A stretch of DNA of 64,000 nucleotides from Gymnorhina tibicen (lineage: Eukaryota; Chordata; Aves; Passeriformes; Artamidae): assembly GCA_013399875.1 (NCBI GenBank), contig VXAZ01018004.1, positions 1 to 64,000 of the forward strand, given 5' to 3'. The number at the start of each line of letters is the position of its first letter. Position 1 is the first letter of the stretch. Below, piece after piece: positions 62,556 through 64,000 of this stretch. Made by a program: the position numbers and the translations under genes. The notes beneath the pieces were generated by a model. That model did no database searches and was not told the DNA's origin. It worked only from the letters and a program-made list of their open reading frames with translations.

Positions 62556-62801
62556 TTCATGTGTCTACTCTGGGACATGACATTTATGCAAAAAAAGCAG
62601 TGTAATTTGGCATTAAAATGCATGCAGACATCAAACCATTCCAGTATAACATCTGTGGGAAAAAAATCTCTCAGAAATGTGCTTTACAGGACCATCTGAA
62701 CCTGCACAGTGGGGAGAAGCCCCATAAATGTAACTCCTCTGACATGTGGTTTGTGCATAACCTTACTTTTGAGGAAACATCTTACACAGCTACATGATTA
62801 A
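62556..62801 (+). pseudogene. Decayed C2H2 zinc-finger coding fragment
   Basis: A plus-strand fragment with C2H2 zinc-finger coding sequence. A 59-codon stretch from ATG 62618 to TGA 62795-62797 holds one finger with spacing C-x2-C-x12-H-x3-H, in which the first Cys is replaced (Tyr10), Cys13 is kept, and His26 and His30 are present. The classic linker SGEKPHKC (residues 31-38) follows. A second finger starts at Cys38 but has Ser41 for its second Cys. A one-base insertion at 62774-62777 shifts the frame just before its His pair, after which an HLTQLH word and a TAA at 62799-62801 are readable in the shifted frame. Upstream, 62558-62617 reads as a third, more decayed finger (CVYSG, then MQKKQCNLAL) in shifting frames. 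The HSGEKPHKC linker and QDHLNLH word resemble ZBTB-type fingers, but I cannot name the parent. Without flanking exons or introns visible it is best explained as a retrocopy fragment or a dead exon. Confidence 0.78.
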
Positions 62802-64000
62802 AATAATTTTGACTGTTAGGTCTATGAGTCATCTATATGAATGTTCCTGTCATATCCTGAGACAATGACGAAAAATAGAAGAAAAACAGTAAGAATGGAA
62901 GTAATTGGAGAAATAAAATATATGAGTAATTGCTCATTAGCCTTTATTGAAAATTAAAATAGTGGTGGCAACCACTGGTTGGTGGTTTGATAACTTTGAA
63001 TAAAAGTGACCTGACTTAACACTAAGTTGTCGTTAATCTGTGCTTGTGTTCCACAGAATGAATATCAAGCCAAGCAGTGACAAGAATTTCTCCTTGCATA
63101 TTAGTCCTGCAACCTTGAACTTTAAAGTAGACCGGAAAAAGCAATTTGAAATACTGTATAAATTACACAATTTTACTAGAAACTGCATACTGTGAAACAG
63201 ATGCTTGTTCAAAAGTTACCTGATTGTTCCCTTCAGAGAATAATTTCAAGATTAATTCTATTCATTTGCTTCAGCAATTCAGCAATGTCTCATCTTCCCA
63301 TTGTCTGGTCTATGTTACTTATTATTCCTCTCTATAATAAAAAGGAACAATTTGTTGCTAGAAGCTTTGTAAGAGGATATCTGCATCTCTTATTCAGCAA
63401 ATAAAAAATTTTCAGAAAAATAATTGCAGCATCCTGGGAGGTAGTAGTTCTTTAATAGCAGTATTTTAACTTCACTAGAGACCAAGTGAATGTCAAAAAT
63501 TTTACTTTACTGTCAAATTCAGTTTCCTCATCACTTCTTAAGATCCTACGAAAATGTCAAGTAAATCCAACACAATTAGAGGTATCCTTGACTGAAAGGC
63601 TATTTTCCCTGAAGAAGTTATTAAAAGAACATTTTAGAGGCAGTTTGCTCAGTACCTGTGAAGAATTGATAGCTTGTACTTCCCATGTTCTTAAACCAAA
63701 GGAAAAAAAAAAAAAAAAGGAAAGAAAAAAGAAAAAGAAAGAATTGCTCTTGGCAGTGAGAACCTAGAGGCTGACACTAGCAGAATACAACATGATGTAG
63801 ATCCAAGAGTGCAAGCATGTTGCTTTCATCTCTAACCATATTTAGGTAAATTATTTGCAGCTAGCACGTTAAACCATTGATGGCATATATACCTGCAATT
63901 CTAGTGCTTAAATACGGTTTTAAAATGGGGAGAAAAAGACAGAAAGTATTTTTTAATTCAACCTGATTTTTAGAAAAGTTACTAATACATAATCTGTGTT
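62802..64000. other. AT-rich unique DNA, A-rich microsatellite near the end
   Basis: No gene recognised. The A-rich GAAA tract at 63701-63743 is listed separately. The 93-codon frame at 63486-63767 runs into it, so its Lys-rich end is artefactual. Confidence 0.42.
63701..63743. repeat. Poly(A)/(GAAA)n tract
   Basis: A run of 16 A followed by GGAAAG and GAAA units, seen directly. It may be a retroelement tail, but no element body is recognised upstream. Confidence 0.88.

Noticed and set aside
63486..63767. 93-codon plus-strand frame with a Lys-rich tail
   Set aside because: The Lys-rich end is a translation of the GAAA/poly(A) tract; the rest has no domain.

Overview
This window looks like non-coding, AT-rich vertebrate DNA from a bird, most probably a passerine. 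Three signals point there. CR1-type LINE fragments occur throughout, many ending in the characteristic ATTCTATGATTCT-like 3' tail. There are solo LTRs of the endogenous-retrovirus kind with TG...CA ends and 5-bp target duplications. At 48702-48838 there is a tRNA-Ile-headed, CR1-tailed SINE of the TguSINE1 type, which as far as I know is restricted to passerine birds. I see no intact protein-coding gene, no functional RNA gene, and nothing bacterial, phage-like or CRISPR-like. Nearly all open frames are short chance frames or lie inside repeats.

Layout. 1-2960: unique AT-rich DNA. 2964-3725: CR1, minus strand. 6790-7065: isolated GC-rich patch. 10200-13704: dense repeat block with two CR1 copies in plus orientation (the second split by a 726-bp minus-strand LTR), followed by a 584-bp plus-strand solo LTR with a perfect GTCTG duplication. 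17890-18165: CR1 3' end. 26376-27610: probable old LTR on the minus strand. 28695-29235: CR1. 33735-34005: LTR fragment with a 26-T run. 40125-40241, 42640-42955 and 49100-49405: further CR1 pieces. 47690-47950: strand-biased A/C repeat tract with a 59-bp period. 48702-48838: SINE. 49890-50570: LTR-like sequence, followed by a decayed minus-strand protein remnant and a promoter-like patch (50640-51520). 53281-55991: second dense repeat nest (CR1 plus, CR1 minus split by a second copy of the 726-bp LTR family, CR1 minus 3' end, LTR). 61489-61680: very old CR1. 62556-62801: decayed C2H2 zinc-finger coding fragment, the only host-gene-like protein signal in the window.

How the parts relate. The nesting gives relative ages: CR1 copies came first, and the LTRs inserted into two of them later. 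The two LTRs near 12 kb and 54 kb are the same family (726 and 728 bp), share orientation, and both sit inside CR1 sequence. The remaining sequence is intergenic or intronic DNA in which I could not recognise exons. Any undescribed element here is more likely one of the small unassigned pieces (the 75-bp repeat pair at 31447 and 35434, the protein remnant near 51 kb, the GC-rich patch near 6.9 kb) than a new multi-gene system.
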